From Bacteroidales bacterium UBA1757 (GTDB taxonomy: Bacteria > Bacteroidota > Bacteroidia > Bacteroidales > UBA1402): DNA of 47,068 nt. The notes beneath the pieces were generated by a model, which ran no database searches, had not been told where the DNA came from, and saw nothing but the letters and a program-made list of their open reading frames with translations. Numbering within the stretch: the first letter of the stretch is position 1; each line of letters starts with the position of its first letter. Location of the stretch: the NCBI GenBank assembly GCA_002315625.1, contig DCHH01000010.1:4768-51835 (forward strand). The letters run 5' to 3'. The position numbers and the translations under genes were made by a program. Shown one piece after another: positions 33,262 through 41,407 of the stretch.

Positions 33262-34347
33262 ATGGAACATCCGGAGAACGACGAAAAATACAAGGGCCTG
33301 TCTGTAACTCATGGTGTTGAGAGTCAGCCTATTGTAAATCCATATATGAAGTCCCGTCCCCATCGTCCGCAATATACAGCGGATGAGTATGTGGAGGGTA
33401 TATTAAAAGGTAATAAGGTGATGCTCAGCCAGGCAGTCACGATGATTGAGAGTGCACTGCCGGCACATCAGGCCATGGCCGCTGAGATAATAGAGAAGTG
33501 TCTGCCTCACGCCGGAAATTCGGTGCGTTGGGGTATCACAGGGGTACCAGGTGCTGGAAAAAGCACCTCGATTGAGGCTTTCGGCATGGAAATATTGCGC
33601 CAGGGGCACAAACTGGCTGTGCTGGCTATCGACCCGAGCAGCGAGCTGAGCAAGGGAAGTATTCTTGGAGACAAAACCCGTATGGAGCAGTTGTCGGTAC
33701 AGGAAGATGCCTTCATACGTCCTTCTCCGAGCGGCGGTTCACTGGGTGGCGTGGCGCGTAAGACCCGTGAGTCGATTGTGCTTTGCGAGGCCGCCGGTTT
33801 CGATACTATTTTTGTGGAGACTGTCGGCGTTGGCCAGTCCGAGACGGCTGTTCATTCAATGGTGGATTTCTTCCTCCTTATTCAAATAGCAGGTGCCGGA
33901 GATGAACTTCAAGGCATTAAGCGCGGTATTATGGAGATGTCTGACGGTATAGCCATCAATAAGGCTGACGGCGACAACTACCAGCGGGCACGCTTGGCTG
34001 CGGCACATTTCCGCAATGCTCTCCAGCTCTTCCCGATGCCCGAGGCAGGGGTACGGCCTGAGGTGCTGACCTATTCCGCCCTGCAGCAGGTCGGCGTGCA
34101 CGATGTTCTGAAGATGGTTGACAGGTATATCAGCCTGGTCCGTAGCAACGGCGTGTTTGAGAACAGGCGTCGGAGACAGGAAAATTACTGGATGCGTGAG
34201 ACCATTGACGAGGCGCTCAGAAACCGCTTCTATCTGAACGAGGAAATTCAGAATATGATGGAGGTCAAGCAGCAGCAGGTGCTCAACCAGGAAATTACCG
34301 CGTTCAAGGCTGCCCAGGATCTTCTTGAGCAGTATTACCGCTTATAG
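33262..34347 (+). CDS. meaB: Methylmalonyl-CoA mutase-associated GTPase MeaB
   Basis: A 361-residue G3E-family GTPase (MeaB/ArgK). It gates delivery and protects the adenosylcobalamin of methylmalonyl-CoA mutase. Walker A GVPGAGKS at 94-101, the base LAIDPSSELSKGSILGDKTRM, the Mg2+-binding ETVGVGQSE, and a guanine-specificity NKADGDN are all visible, along with a long helical C-terminal arm used for dimerisation. The mutase genes are not in the window. It starts 21 bp after the DUF1573 gene and abuts convergent ispH with no spacer. Confidence 0.94.
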   Translation: MEHPENDEKYKGLSVTHGVESQPIVNPYMKSRPHRPQYTADEYVEGILKGNKVMLSQAVTMIESALPAHQAMAAEIIEKCLPHAGNSVRWGITGVPGAGKSTSIEAFGMEILRQGHKLAVLAIDPSSELSKGSILGDKTRMEQLSVQEDAFIRPSPSGGSLGGVARKTRESIVLCEAAGFDTIFVETVGVGQSETAVHSMVDFFLLIQIAGAGDELQGIKRGIMEMSDGIAINKADGDNYQRARLAAAHFRNALQLFPMPEAGVRPEVLTYSALQQVGVHDVLKMVDRYISLVRSNGVFENRRRRQENYWMRETIDEALRNRFYLNEEIQNMMEVKQQQVLNQEITAFKAAQDLLEQYYRL

Positions 34348-35217
34348 TCAGAATGTGAGAATCCGTTCGCGGACACTTTCCATCAGCCAGTTGGGGGTGG
34401 AGGTGGCTCCGCAGATGCCTATCGTTTCACATCCTTCAGTCCAGCTTTTTTGTACCTCCTCCGGCCCGGAGACAAAATAGGAGCGGGGATTTGCGTTCCT
34501 GCAAGCCTGGAACAGGGCTTTGCCGTTGGAACTTTTTGCATCGCTTACGAATATTATGCAGTCGTGTCGGGCTGCAAACTGCTGCATTTCTGGCAACCGG
34601 TTGCCGAAGTGCCGGCAGATAGTGTTGTAGTATTCAAAGTCTATACCATCCTCCATTCTCTTTTTGATGGCCTCAATCAAACGCTGATAGTCGTCCTGCG
34701 ACTTCGTGGTTTGTGAAAACAGGACGATGGGACGGTGAAAATCTATTTTGGGGTGATTGTCAATGTCTTCGGGATGCTCAATAACTATAGCTTTGCCCTC
34801 GGTCTGGCCAACAAGTCCGTTGACTTCAGCATGACCCGCCTTTCCGAATATCAGCAACTGGGTATCGTTGTCCTTGTTTGCTTCGTAAATGGTCTTGATG
34901 CGTTTCTGCAGGTGAAGCACCACAGGACAGGTTGCGTCAATTATTTCCAGTCCGTTGTTGTTGGCAAGTTTGTAGGTGGCGGGTGGCTCACCGTGGGCAC
35001 GGAACAGAACGCGGGCATCGCGCAATTGCTGCAATTCGTTGTGAGTAAGGGTATTCAATCCTTTTTCACGAAGGCGTTGCACCTCCATAGTGTTGTGCAC
35101 TATATCGCCTAGGCAATACAGTTGCTTTGCTGTATCAAGTTGCTCTTCAGCCTTATTGATGGCATTTACCACCCCGAAGCAGAATCCCGAGTGTGGGTCA
35201 ATTTCAATGAGTGGCAT
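34348..35217 (-). CDS. ispH: 4-hydroxy-3-methylbut-2-enyl diphosphate reductase
   Basis: A 289-residue IspH (LytB), last enzyme of the MEP pathway, giving IPP and DMAPP. The three Fe-S cysteines are seen: Cys13 in HSGFCFGV, one in DATCPVV, and one in NTICRHFGNR; the substrate motif HGEPP is present. The ATG at 35217 is used; the longer frame to 35253 lies inside cmk. It overlaps the cmk end by 14 bp on the same strand, suggesting coupling. Its products feed enzymes such as the prenyl synthase at 37877. Confidence 0.95.
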   Translation of the reverse strand: MPLIEIDPHSGFCFGVVNAINKAEEQLDTAKQLYCLGDIVHNTMEVQRLREKGLNTLTHNELQQLRDARVLFRAHGEPPATYKLANNNGLEIIDATCPVVLHLQKRIKTIYEANKDNDTQLLIFGKAGHAEVNGLVGQTEGKAIVIEHPEDIDNHPKIDFHRPIVLFSQTTKSQDDYQRLIEAIKKRMEDGIDFEYYNTICRHFGNRLPEMQQFAARHDCIIFVSDAKSSNGKALFQACRNANPRSYFVSGPEEVQKSWTEGCETIGICGATSTPNWLMESVRERILTF

Positions 35218-35875
35218 TGTAGAACTGTTTTTCGGCCCATTCATCCTGCTCATCGACGGTCATTTCGCTATTGTCAAGCACTATGGCATCGGCGGCCTGG
35301 CGTAGCGGGCTGGTTTCGCGGTTCAGGTCCATCTGGTCGCGCATTTTGACATTATGGAGAATCTCCTCGAAGGATGCAGTCTGCCCTTTAGCCAAAAGCT
35401 CCTCGTAGCGCCGCCTGGCCCTGACGCTGGCATCTGCCGTCAGGAATATCTTCAGCTCTGCATTGGGGAAGACCACGGTGCCGATGTCGCGGCCGTCAAG
35501 TACGACCCCTTTCCCTTTTCCGATTTCCCGCTGAAGGCGAACCATTTCGCTGCGGACTTCAGGGACGGCGGCAACTATGCTTACCACATTAGAAACGGCC
35601 ATGCCGCGGATTTCCTGCTCGACTTCCTCTCCGTTCAGACAGATTCTCTGATTGCAGAAGCTGATGTGTATCTCGGGCAGTTTCGCAATTAGGGCCTTGG
35701 TGTCGAGAACCTCCCCGTCAAAGAAACCGTTGCGCAGGGCATACAGAGATACGGCCCTGTACATGGCTCCGGTATCGATGTATGTGTATTGGTGGCGCAG
35801 AGCCAGCATCTTGGCCATTGTGCTTTTCCCGCATGAGGAAAAGCCGTCGATGGCTACTATTATTTTATGCTCCAT
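35204..35875 (-). CDS. cmk: Cytidylate kinase
   Basis: A 223-residue CMP/dCMP kinase. P-loop DGFSSCGKSTMAKMLA at 9-24, the TGAMYRAVSL substrate loop, and DGRDIGTVVFPNAELKIFLTA are diagnostic. The ATG at 35875 is the family start (MEHKIIVAIDG); the frame to 35989 overlaps the porQ-like gene. It lies 2 bp downstream of porQ and overlaps ispH. cmk-ispH adjacency is known in several bacterial groups. Confidence 0.95.
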   Translation of the reverse strand: MEHKIIVAIDGFSSCGKSTMAKMLALRHQYTYIDTGAMYRAVSLYALRNGFFDGEVLDTKALIAKLPEIHISFCNQRICLNGEEVEQEIRGMAVSNVVSIVAAVPEVRSEMVRLQREIGKGKGVVLDGRDIGTVVFPNAELKIFLTADASVRARRRYEELLAKGQTASFEEILHNVKMRDQMDLNRETSPLRQAADAIVLDNSEMTVDEQDEWAEKQFYNATH

Positions 35876-35877
35876 AT

Positions 35878-36924
35878 TTATTGTAATTGAATTGCGGCGG
35901 TGAGTTGCAGCGAGTTGCCGGAAATGTGATACTTGGCGAATGATGCCCCGAACCGCATTGATTTCACCTTGAATGAAAAACCGGCGCAAAAGCCACTCAG
36001 AAGGGAGCGCTGGGCGGTTGAGAGTTCCATTCTCCGGCGTGGATTGAAACCGATGTTGAACAGCAGATTCTTTCCGGCCAAGATATCCATGCCAATCAGC
36101 AGGTGCTTTGCAACTGCTTCGAGGAAGGAGTCGTCATCGGTTTTGGCAGACTCGTCTGTCGAATAGTAGGCGTATCTCATGGAGTTGAATCCCCAGGCAG
36201 TCAGCGTGAATCGTAAAGGTGCATGGGTGAGCTGCTTTGTTATACCTAATTGAATGTCCCAGGGCAGCGGTTCACGGGTGTCATCATAACTCTTGAACTG
36301 GGCTCCTAACGACTTGAAAGACAGACCAGCCCACAAAAGTTTATCAGGATTTGCATATAATATTCCCAAATCAAATGCAACGCCCAGTGAAGTGTAGGAG
36401 TCGAGGTGAGAATAGATGAAATGGCCCGTAACGCCACCCCTCCAGTGCTCTCCCAACTGGTATGAGTATCCGCCTGTGATGTCCATGTCCTTTACGGCAA
36501 GCCGGCCGGTAGTGGTTCCATAGATATCGGCTCCGGTTATCTTGCCGTAATCGACGTAGCGGATGGCTGTCATCCAGGCGGATCTGTCGTTGACTTTGCG
36601 TGAGTATGCGGCCTGTCCCATATTGACGTCGCCTACATAGTTCATGTAGCCGATGGATATCGTATTATGCAGGTCTGACGACAAGACGGCTGGATTGTGA
36701 AAGACAAGCGCAAGATCAGTTTCAGGGCTGGAGACGACTGTACCCCCCAGACCTGCCGCCGTTACTGATGTGGGAAGGCCAAGAAATTCATAGACGTATG
36801 AGCCGGTTTCCGCCCTTAGGTCGCCGCCACGAAACAACATGCAGCATACGATGACTGACCATATTAATAAATAAGGCCTCTCGTACCCTCCAGCCAAAGG
36901 AATCTCTTTAATCTTGCGCTGCAC
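35878..36924 (-). CDS. PorQ-like outer-membrane beta-barrel protein
   Basis: About 348 residues, of the PorV/PorQ (FadL-like) barrel family. After a signal peptide it shows the PorQ opening YVYEFLGLPTSVTAAGLGGTVVSSPETDLALVFHNPAVLSS. Strand-rich sequence follows to a C-terminal barrel closure. PorQ is a type IX secretion accessory in some Bacteroidota, but homologues occur in species without that system, and no other T9SS gene is here. The start is uncertain: the open frame reaches ATG 36981, but a promoter-like TATCTTCG (minus, 36946-36953) lies inside it, so I favour the GTG at 36924, which leaves a normal signal peptide. cmk and ispH follow in the operon. Confidence 0.8.
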   Translation of the reverse strand: MQRKIKEIPLAGGYERPYLLIWSVIVCCMLFRGGDLRAETGSYVYEFLGLPTSVTAAGLGGTVVSSPETDLALVFHNPAVLSSDLHNTISIGYMNYVGDVNMGQAAYSRKVNDRSAWMTAIRYVDYGKITGADIYGTTTGRLAVKDMDITGGYSYQLGEHWRGGVTGHFIYSHLDSYTSLGVAFDLGILYANPDKLLWAGLSFKSLGAQFKSYDDTREPLPWDIQLGITKQLTHAPLRFTLTAWGFNSMRYAYYSTDESAKTDDDSFLEAVAKHLLIGMDILAGKNLLFNIGFNPRRRMELSTAQRSLLSGFCAGFSFKVKSMRFGASFAKYHISGNSLQLTAAIQLQ

Positions 36925-36945
36925 CTTGGTAAATATATAGCGGTG

Positions 36946-36953
36946 CGAAGATA
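36946..36953 (-). promoter_or_regulatory. Possible variant -7 box (TATCTTCG) of porQ-cmk-ispH
   Basis: TATCTTCG on the minus strand, followed by CACCGC, lies 21 bp above the GTG start at 36924 and decides that start over ATG 36981. One base off the consensus; a prediction. Confidence 0.4.
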
Positions 36954-37042
36954 CACCTACTGTCGGATATATCCAAATCAAAGAAAAATGTCATCTTTCT
37001 TAGTTTTTTTTAGTGAAAGGTGTTTTTTTATCGAAAAAATGG

Positions 37043-37050
37043 TATCTTTG
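37043..37050 (+). promoter_or_regulatory. Predicted -7 box of tonB
   Basis: TATCTTTG matches the consensus and is followed by CCGCACG. The tonB ATG is 66 bp further on, giving a moderately long leader. The -33 site is not obvious. Confidence 0.55.
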
Positions 37051-37115
37051 CCGCACGAGATTAGCCGACGCTAAAAGCGGGTCTCAAAAGGAGAAATTTT
37101 TTTACTCAAATACAA

Positions 37116-37799
37116 ATGGAAGAGAAAAAATCACCGAAAGTAAACTTGGAGAAAAACAAAGCGACCTATTTCCTCATGGGTCTGGCTATTGCTCTGGGTG
37201 TCCTTTTCATTGGTTTCGAATTCTCGAACACTGATGTTGCCGTCCAGGACATCGACGATTCGGCCGGTGTTGTGGAAGAAGAGGTTATGGTAGAAATCAC
37301 GAGACAGTACATCCCGCCACCACCACCTCCACCACAAACAGTTCAGGCCGACCTTATCCAGATTGTTGAGGATAACACCCTTGATGAGGACGTCGAGTTT
37401 GAAAACATGGAAGACGACCCCGAAGAGGCCATCGTACAAAACTATGATGGAGATTATTCAGAGGACTATGATCCGACGGGTGAAATCTTCGTCGTGGTTG
37501 AGGAAATGCCTCAGTTCCCTGGTGGTGAGGCCGCTCTTCAACAGTTCATCAAGAAGAATTTGAAATATCCGCAGATTGCCCTTGAGAATGGTATCTCCGG
37601 TCGTGTAATCTGTACTTTCGTCATTGACGGTAAAGGTAAGGTGACAGGTGCTGAGGTTCTCCGTTCAGTCGATCCTAACCTCGACAAGGAAGCTCTTCGC
37701 GTCATCAGCCTGATGCCGGATTGGAAGCCTGGAAAGCAGCAGGGTAAGCCCGTGCGTGTCCGTTACACGTTGCCGGTTATCTTCCGTCTGCAGAACTAG
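37116..37799 (+). CDS. tonB: Energy transducer TonB
   Basis: A 227-residue TonB. It carries proton-motive energy from ExbB/ExbD to outer-membrane receptors. One N-terminal membrane helix (about 19-37) is followed by an acidic periplasmic linker with a proline run (IPPPPPPPQ) and a C-terminal TonB domain (about 135-227; GISGRVICTFVIDGKGKVTGAEVLRS, then WKPGKQQGKPVRVRYTLPV). The strongly acidic linker (ENMEDDPEEA) differs from the Lys-Pro/Glu-Pro linker of E. coli TonB but is common in Bacteroidota. ExbB/ExbD genes lie about 3 kb downstream on the same strand. Confidence 0.93.
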   Translation: MEEKKSPKVNLEKNKATYFLMGLAIALGVLFIGFEFSNTDVAVQDIDDSAGVVEEEVMVEITRQYIPPPPPPPQTVQADLIQIVEDNTLDEDVEFENMEDDPEEAIVQNYDGDYSEDYDPTGEIFVVVEEMPQFPGGEAALQQFIKKNLKYPQIALENGISGRVICTFVIDGKGKVTGAEVLRSVDPNLDKEALRVISLMPDWKPGKQQGKPVRVRYTLPVIFRLQN

Positions 37800-37818
37800 T
37801 CCGAAATTCAACTATACG

Positions 37819-37863
37819 ATAAGGCACATGTGATGCACACGAAGTGTATCGCGTGTGCCTTAT
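37819..37863 (+). terminator. Long hairpin after tonB, probable terminator or attenuator
   Basis: A 20-bp stem (37819-37838 with 37844-37863) around a 5-nt ACGAA loop. The outer 10 bp are perfect (ATAAGGCACA with TGTGCCTTAT) and the inner part has a few G-T pairs. It is followed by TGGTTTTAG, a weak T tract. It lies between tonB and the prenyl synthase gene, whose ATG is only 13 bp beyond, so it could also act on the initiation of that gene. Confidence 0.6.
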
Positions 37864-37876
37864 TGGTTTTAGAAAT

Positions 37877-38854
37877 ATGAAGACAACAGAAGATTTGCTC
37901 AAGATGGTCAGGTCGGCCATCAATGAAATGCAATTCAGACAGGAGCCGGAAGTCCTGTATGCCCCGATACAGTATGAGATGTCATTGGGTGGCAAGCGCT
38001 TACGTCCTCTGCTTTGCCTGATGGCCTGCAACCTGTACGACGAGAGCCGGCTTTCAGAAGCTCTGATTGCTGCCGAGGGAATTGAACTTTTCCATAATTT
38101 CACCTTGCTCCATGACGATGTTATGGATCGTTCTTTTGTACGCCGTGGAAAGCCGTGTGTCCATGTCAAGTGGAATGAGAATACGGCAATCCTCTCTGGC
38201 GACGCTATGCAACTGGTGTCGTATGAATATATGCAGAAGGTCTCTGACCGTTGCCTGCGCCCCTGCCTCGACCTTTTCACGAAGACTGCTTTGGAAATTG
38301 TCGAAGGACAGGCATACGACATGAAGTTCGAGACCATGGAGGATGTGCAGTACGACGACTATCTGGAGATGATTCGACTCAAGACCGCCGTTCTGCTGGC
38401 ATGCAGTCTTAAGATGGGTGGCATTATCGCGTCTGCCCCGGAGGAGGATTTGCGTCATCTGTATGACTTCGGTATTCATATCGGTCTGGCGTTCCAGATC
38501 AAGGATGACCTGCTTGATGTCTGGGGTAACCCGGAAGTGTTTGGCAAGGCAAATGGGGGTGACATAATGTGCAATAAGAAAACCTTCCTCCTGATTCACG
38601 CTCTTGAGATGGCTGATGAGAAGACCCGTGCCCGTCTGAAGGAATACCTTAGTGACGACAGTATGGATCGTTCCGTCAAGGTTCCTGCAGTGACGGCCAT
38701 ATATGAACAGCTTGGAGTACGTCAATACTGCGAGAATGAAATGAACGAGTGCGAACAGAAGGCCATGGCTGATTTGGATGCCATAGGACTTCCGGCGGAA
38801 AAGCTGCTTCCTTTGAAGAAACTTGCCGCTGAAATGATGGACAGGGAGGTGTAA
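37877..38854 (+). CDS. Polyprenyl (isoprenoid) diphosphate synthase
   Basis: A 325-residue trans-prenyl synthase condensing IPP onto allylic diphosphates. The first aspartate-rich motif DDVMD is at 80-84 and the second, FQIKDDLLDVWG, near 215. GGKRLRP, for IPP binding, is near 39-44. The residue five places before DDxxD is Phe75, an aromatic plug that in this family limits chains to about C15-C20, without the two-residue insert of bacterial FPP synthases. A short chain (GGPP/FPP) is therefore more likely than octaprenyl; this is inference. I start at the ATG at 37877; an upstream frame to 37844 lies in the hairpin. Confidence 0.9.
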   Translation: MKTTEDLLKMVRSAINEMQFRQEPEVLYAPIQYEMSLGGKRLRPLLCLMACNLYDESRLSEALIAAEGIELFHNFTLLHDDVMDRSFVRRGKPCVHVKWNENTAILSGDAMQLVSYEYMQKVSDRCLRPCLDLFTKTALEIVEGQAYDMKFETMEDVQYDDYLEMIRLKTAVLLACSLKMGGIIASAPEEDLRHLYDFGIHIGLAFQIKDDLLDVWGNPEVFGKANGGDIMCNKKTFLLIHALEMADEKTRARLKEYLSDDSMDRSVKVPAVTAIYEQLGVRQYCENEMNECEQKAMADLDAIGLPAEKLLPLKKLAAEMMDREV

Positions 38855-38858
38855 AGCA

Positions 38859-39587
38859 ATGCCATACAGAAGATTACCCAATACAGAGCAGGCCCGTCTT
38901 CGTTCCCTTCAAATGGCTGTTGAAGAGGGGGAACGGGTGAATTATCTGGATTTGCCATATTCCTATTCACTGAAAAATGAGGCTGCAAACGCCATGCAGC
39001 AGATTGAGCAGGCGTTACACACCTATCAGATTGCATTGGATTCGCAGGTTGTTTCCGGCAAGAAATATGTCTCCGACCTTAAGACTGCCAGACTCTATAT
39101 ATCCCATTTCATCCAGGTGCTGAACATGAGTGTGCAGCGTGGGGAAATCAAGAAAACCATGAAACCGCTCTACGGACTCTCCATAGATGACTATAATGTG
39201 CCAGACCTTAGCACTGAGGAATCGGTGGTTGTCTGGGGTGAACGTATAATAAAAGGTGAAGAACAAAGGTTGAACAAGAGCGGGTCCCCGATTTACAATC
39301 CCTCCATCGCCAAGGTAAAAGCGATATACGATATTTTCCTGGAGTCAAAGTCAAATCAGAAAAATCTGCAGTTCCTCACTCGTAGGGCGACTGAACGTCT
39401 TGAGGAACTTCATGCTACTGTCGATCCGCTGATTCTCAAGATATGGAATCAGGTGGAGGAGCACTATCGGAATCTTCCGGCAGAAGAGCGGAGGAAACGG
39501 TGTGCTGCTTTCGGAATCTGCTATTATCTCAGAAAAGGTGAGAAAGATGCCCTTCAGGCTTCGGAAGAGAAAAGTCAGGAGGAATGA
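38859..39587 (+). CDS. Conserved-looking hypothetical protein between prenyl synthase and TatD
   Basis: A 242-residue protein that I do not recognise. It is soluble, with no signal peptide or membrane helix. It is mostly predicted helical, rich in Glu, Lys, Arg and Leu, and opens with MPYRRLPNTEQARLRSLQ. A central segment, VPDLSTEESVVVWGERIIKGEEQRLN, and a C-terminal coiled stretch (YRNLPAEERRKRCAAFGICYYLRKGEK) stand out. The start is 4 bp after the prenyl synthase stop, and its stop overlaps tatD by 4 bp (ATGA), so all three are translated from one message. No known motif was found. Confidence 0.72.
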   Translation: MPYRRLPNTEQARLRSLQMAVEEGERVNYLDLPYSYSLKNEAANAMQQIEQALHTYQIALDSQVVSGKKYVSDLKTARLYISHFIQVLNMSVQRGEIKKTMKPLYGLSIDDYNVPDLSTEESVVVWGERIIKGEEQRLNKSGSPIYNPSIAKVKAIYDIFLESKSNQKNLQFLTRRATERLEELHATVDPLILKIWNQVEEHYRNLPAEERRKRCAAFGICYYLRKGEKDALQASEEKSQEE

Positions 39588-40351
39588 CCGATACACATAC
39601 CCACATCTATCTGCCCGAGTTTGATGAGGACCGGGGCTCTGTGATAGCTGCCGCCCGTCAGGCCGGTGTCGATCAGTGTTGGCTGCCGGCTATCGATGCC
39701 TCCAGCCTTGAGCATATGATGCGTCTTTACTCGGAGTACGGAGACTATTTCAGGTTGTTTGCCGGATTGCATCCGACTGAAATCGGTGAGGACTGGAAAG
39801 AGCAGCTCTCCAGGCTGTATGATTTCGTCCTTGCGGATGAATGCTCCGGAATAGGGGAGATAGGGATGGACCTTTACTGGGATTCTTCGAAACTTGAACT
39901 TCAGGAAGAAGTGCTGAGGCTTCAACTTGACTGGGCTGTTGAAACAGGCAAGCCAGTGCTGCTTCATGTGCGAAATGCCTACGACGAAATCATACCGATT
40001 ATCCGATCCTATTATAATAAGGGGTTGAAGGGTATTTTCCACTGCTTTTCGGGGACTTTTGAGCAGGCTGTTGAGCTGACGGAGCACGGTTTTCTCCTCG
40101 GAGTGAACGGAAGTATCACATACAAGAACAATTATCAGCGCTCTTTTCTCAGTCAAATCCCATTGGAATACATTGTCGTAGAGACTGACGCGCCGTTTTT
40201 GCCCCCTGTGCCGAACCGTGGAAAGCGCAATGAACCGGCATGGATTGTGTATGTAATTAATTGTCTATCTGATATATACGGTATTCCTGCCGAGGCTGTC
40301 GCCGATATTGTCAGCCGGAATGCGGAAAAAAGGTTGCAAAAAATTACATAA
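39584..40351 (+). CDS. tatD: TatD family metal-dependent hydrolase (deoxyribonuclease)
   Basis: A 255-residue TIM-barrel amidohydrolase. The metal ligands appear as TDTHTHIY at the N-terminus, GEIGMDLYWD in the middle, and HCFSG and VETDAPFLPP. TatD proteins act as 3'-5' DNases or RNA-processing nucleases in repair. The ATG overlaps the preceding stop (ATGA). The gene ends about 90 bp before tRNA-Ser and has no hairpin terminator after it. Confidence 0.92.
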   Translation: MTDTHTHIYLPEFDEDRGSVIAAARQAGVDQCWLPAIDASSLEHMMRLYSEYGDYFRLFAGLHPTEIGEDWKEQLSRLYDFVLADECSGIGEIGMDLYWDSSKLELQEEVLRLQLDWAVETGKPVLLHVRNAYDEIIPIIRSYYNKGLKGIFHCFSGTFEQAVELTEHGFLLGVNGSITYKNNYQRSFLSQIPLEYIVVETDAPFLPPVPNRGKRNEPAWIVYVINCLSDIYGIPAEAVADIVSRNAEKRLQKIT

Positions 40352-40442
40352 AAAGACTTGGCGTATTGTTTTTTTTACTAAATTGCGGCGTTTTTCGATG
40401 GGGTACAGCGGTACCTTCAAGCAGTGGGGAAAACCCATATCT

Positions 40443-40532
40443 GGAGAGATGCTCGAGAGGCTTAAGAGGCGCGCCTGGAAAGCGCGTAAACGGTGTGGAA
40501 TCGTTTCGCGGGTTCGAATCCCGCTTTCTCCG
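40443..40532 (+). tRNA. tRNA-Ser (anticodon GGA)
   Basis: A complete 90-nt cloverleaf. Acceptor GGAGAGA pairs with TTTCTCC (one G-T), and the discriminator is G, as in tRNA-Ser. The anticodon stem is CGCGC/GCGCG with loop CTGGAAA, giving anticodon GGA for UCC/UCU codons. A long variable arm and T-arm GCGGG-TTCGAAT-CCCGC are present. The CCA end is not encoded. It lies 35 bp before exbB. Confidence 0.96.
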
Positions 40533-40567
40533 CAATTCAATTTCTCTAATAATTAAACTTCTGAACA

Positions 40568-41377
40568 ATGAAAAAGTTTATCGCACTTTTCGCACTGGCA
40601 GGCGTCCTCAGCTTTGGCGCTTTCGCTCAGGAAGAAGCAGCTCCCGCAGCTGAAACCCAGGATTCAACAATCGTTGCCGAAGCTCCCGCAGCTCCCGCTG
40701 TTGAAGAGGCTCCCGCAGAGGCTGAACCCACTGGTGGTCTTTACAAAGCTCTCAAAATCAAATTTATTGAAGGTGATGCCGGCTTTATGAGCTTCGTTGC
40801 TCTGGCCCTTATCCTCGGTCTTGCTTTCTGCATCGAGCGCATCATATACCTGAACCTTTCATCTGTCGATGTCAAGGATCTTCTTGCCAAGGTTGAGAAG
40901 GCTCTTATCGAAGAAAAGGATGTCAATAAGGCTATGGAAATCTGCAAGAACACCCGTGGCCCGGTTGCTTCTATCTTCTATCAGGGTATCCTTCGTCTGG
41001 ACCAGGGTCTGGATGTTGCTGAAAAATCAATCATCTCTTACGGTGGTGTGCAGACCGGTCTTATGGAACGCAACTTCCCGTGGATTTCTCTTTTCATCTC
41101 TCTGTCTCCTTCTCTCGGATTCTTGGGAACCGTTATCGGTATGATCCAGGCCTTCGATAAGATTCAGCAGGTTGGTGACATCAGCCCGACGGTTGTTGCC
41201 GGCGGTATGAAGGTTGCTCTTATCACCACCGTGTTCGGTCTTATTTCAGCTATGATTCTGCAAGTGTTCTTCAACTACATTATGTCAAAGGTTGATGCCA
41301 TCACCGGTGAAATGGAAGATGCTTCCATCTCTCTGCTTGACATCTTCGCAAAGATGGACCTTACTCAGAACAAATAA
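40568..41377 (+). CDS. exbB: MotA/TolQ/ExbB proton channel family protein
   Basis: A 269-residue ExbB. It has an N-terminal signal-like helix, then an Ala/Glu/Pro-rich linker (about 25-58, many AAPAAE-type repeats), then three membrane helices (about 75-93, 170-195 and 205-235). The conserved proton-channel segment reads ISLSPSLGFLGTVIGMIQAF. The N-terminal extension is absent from E. coli ExbB but common in Bacteroidota. First gene of an exbB-X-exbD-exbD operon; it powers TonB. No -7 box is seen between the tRNA and this gene. Confidence 0.94.
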   Translation: MKKFIALFALAGVLSFGAFAQEEAAPAAETQDSTIVAEAPAAPAVEEAPAEAEPTGGLYKALKIKFIEGDAGFMSFVALALILGLAFCIERIIYLNLSSVDVKDLLAKVEKALIEEKDVNKAMEICKNTRGPVASIFYQGILRLDQGLDVAEKSIISYGGVQTGLMERNFPWISLFISLSPSLGFLGTVIGMIQAFDKIQQVGDISPTVVAGGMKVALITTVFGLISAMILQVFFNYIMSKVDAITGEMEDASISLLDIFAKMDLTQNK

Positions 41378-41407
41378 TTACCACCCACACCTTATAATAA
41401 TAGAATC

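Noticed and set aside
37013..37115. Small gene upstream of tonB
   Set aside because: The open frame of 73 codons begins above the tonB promoter box and runs into tonB in another frame, with no recognisable protein features.
40443..40532. tRNA-Ser as an integration (att) site
   Set aside because: No integrase, no repeat of the tRNA 3' end, and ordinary core genes on both sides.
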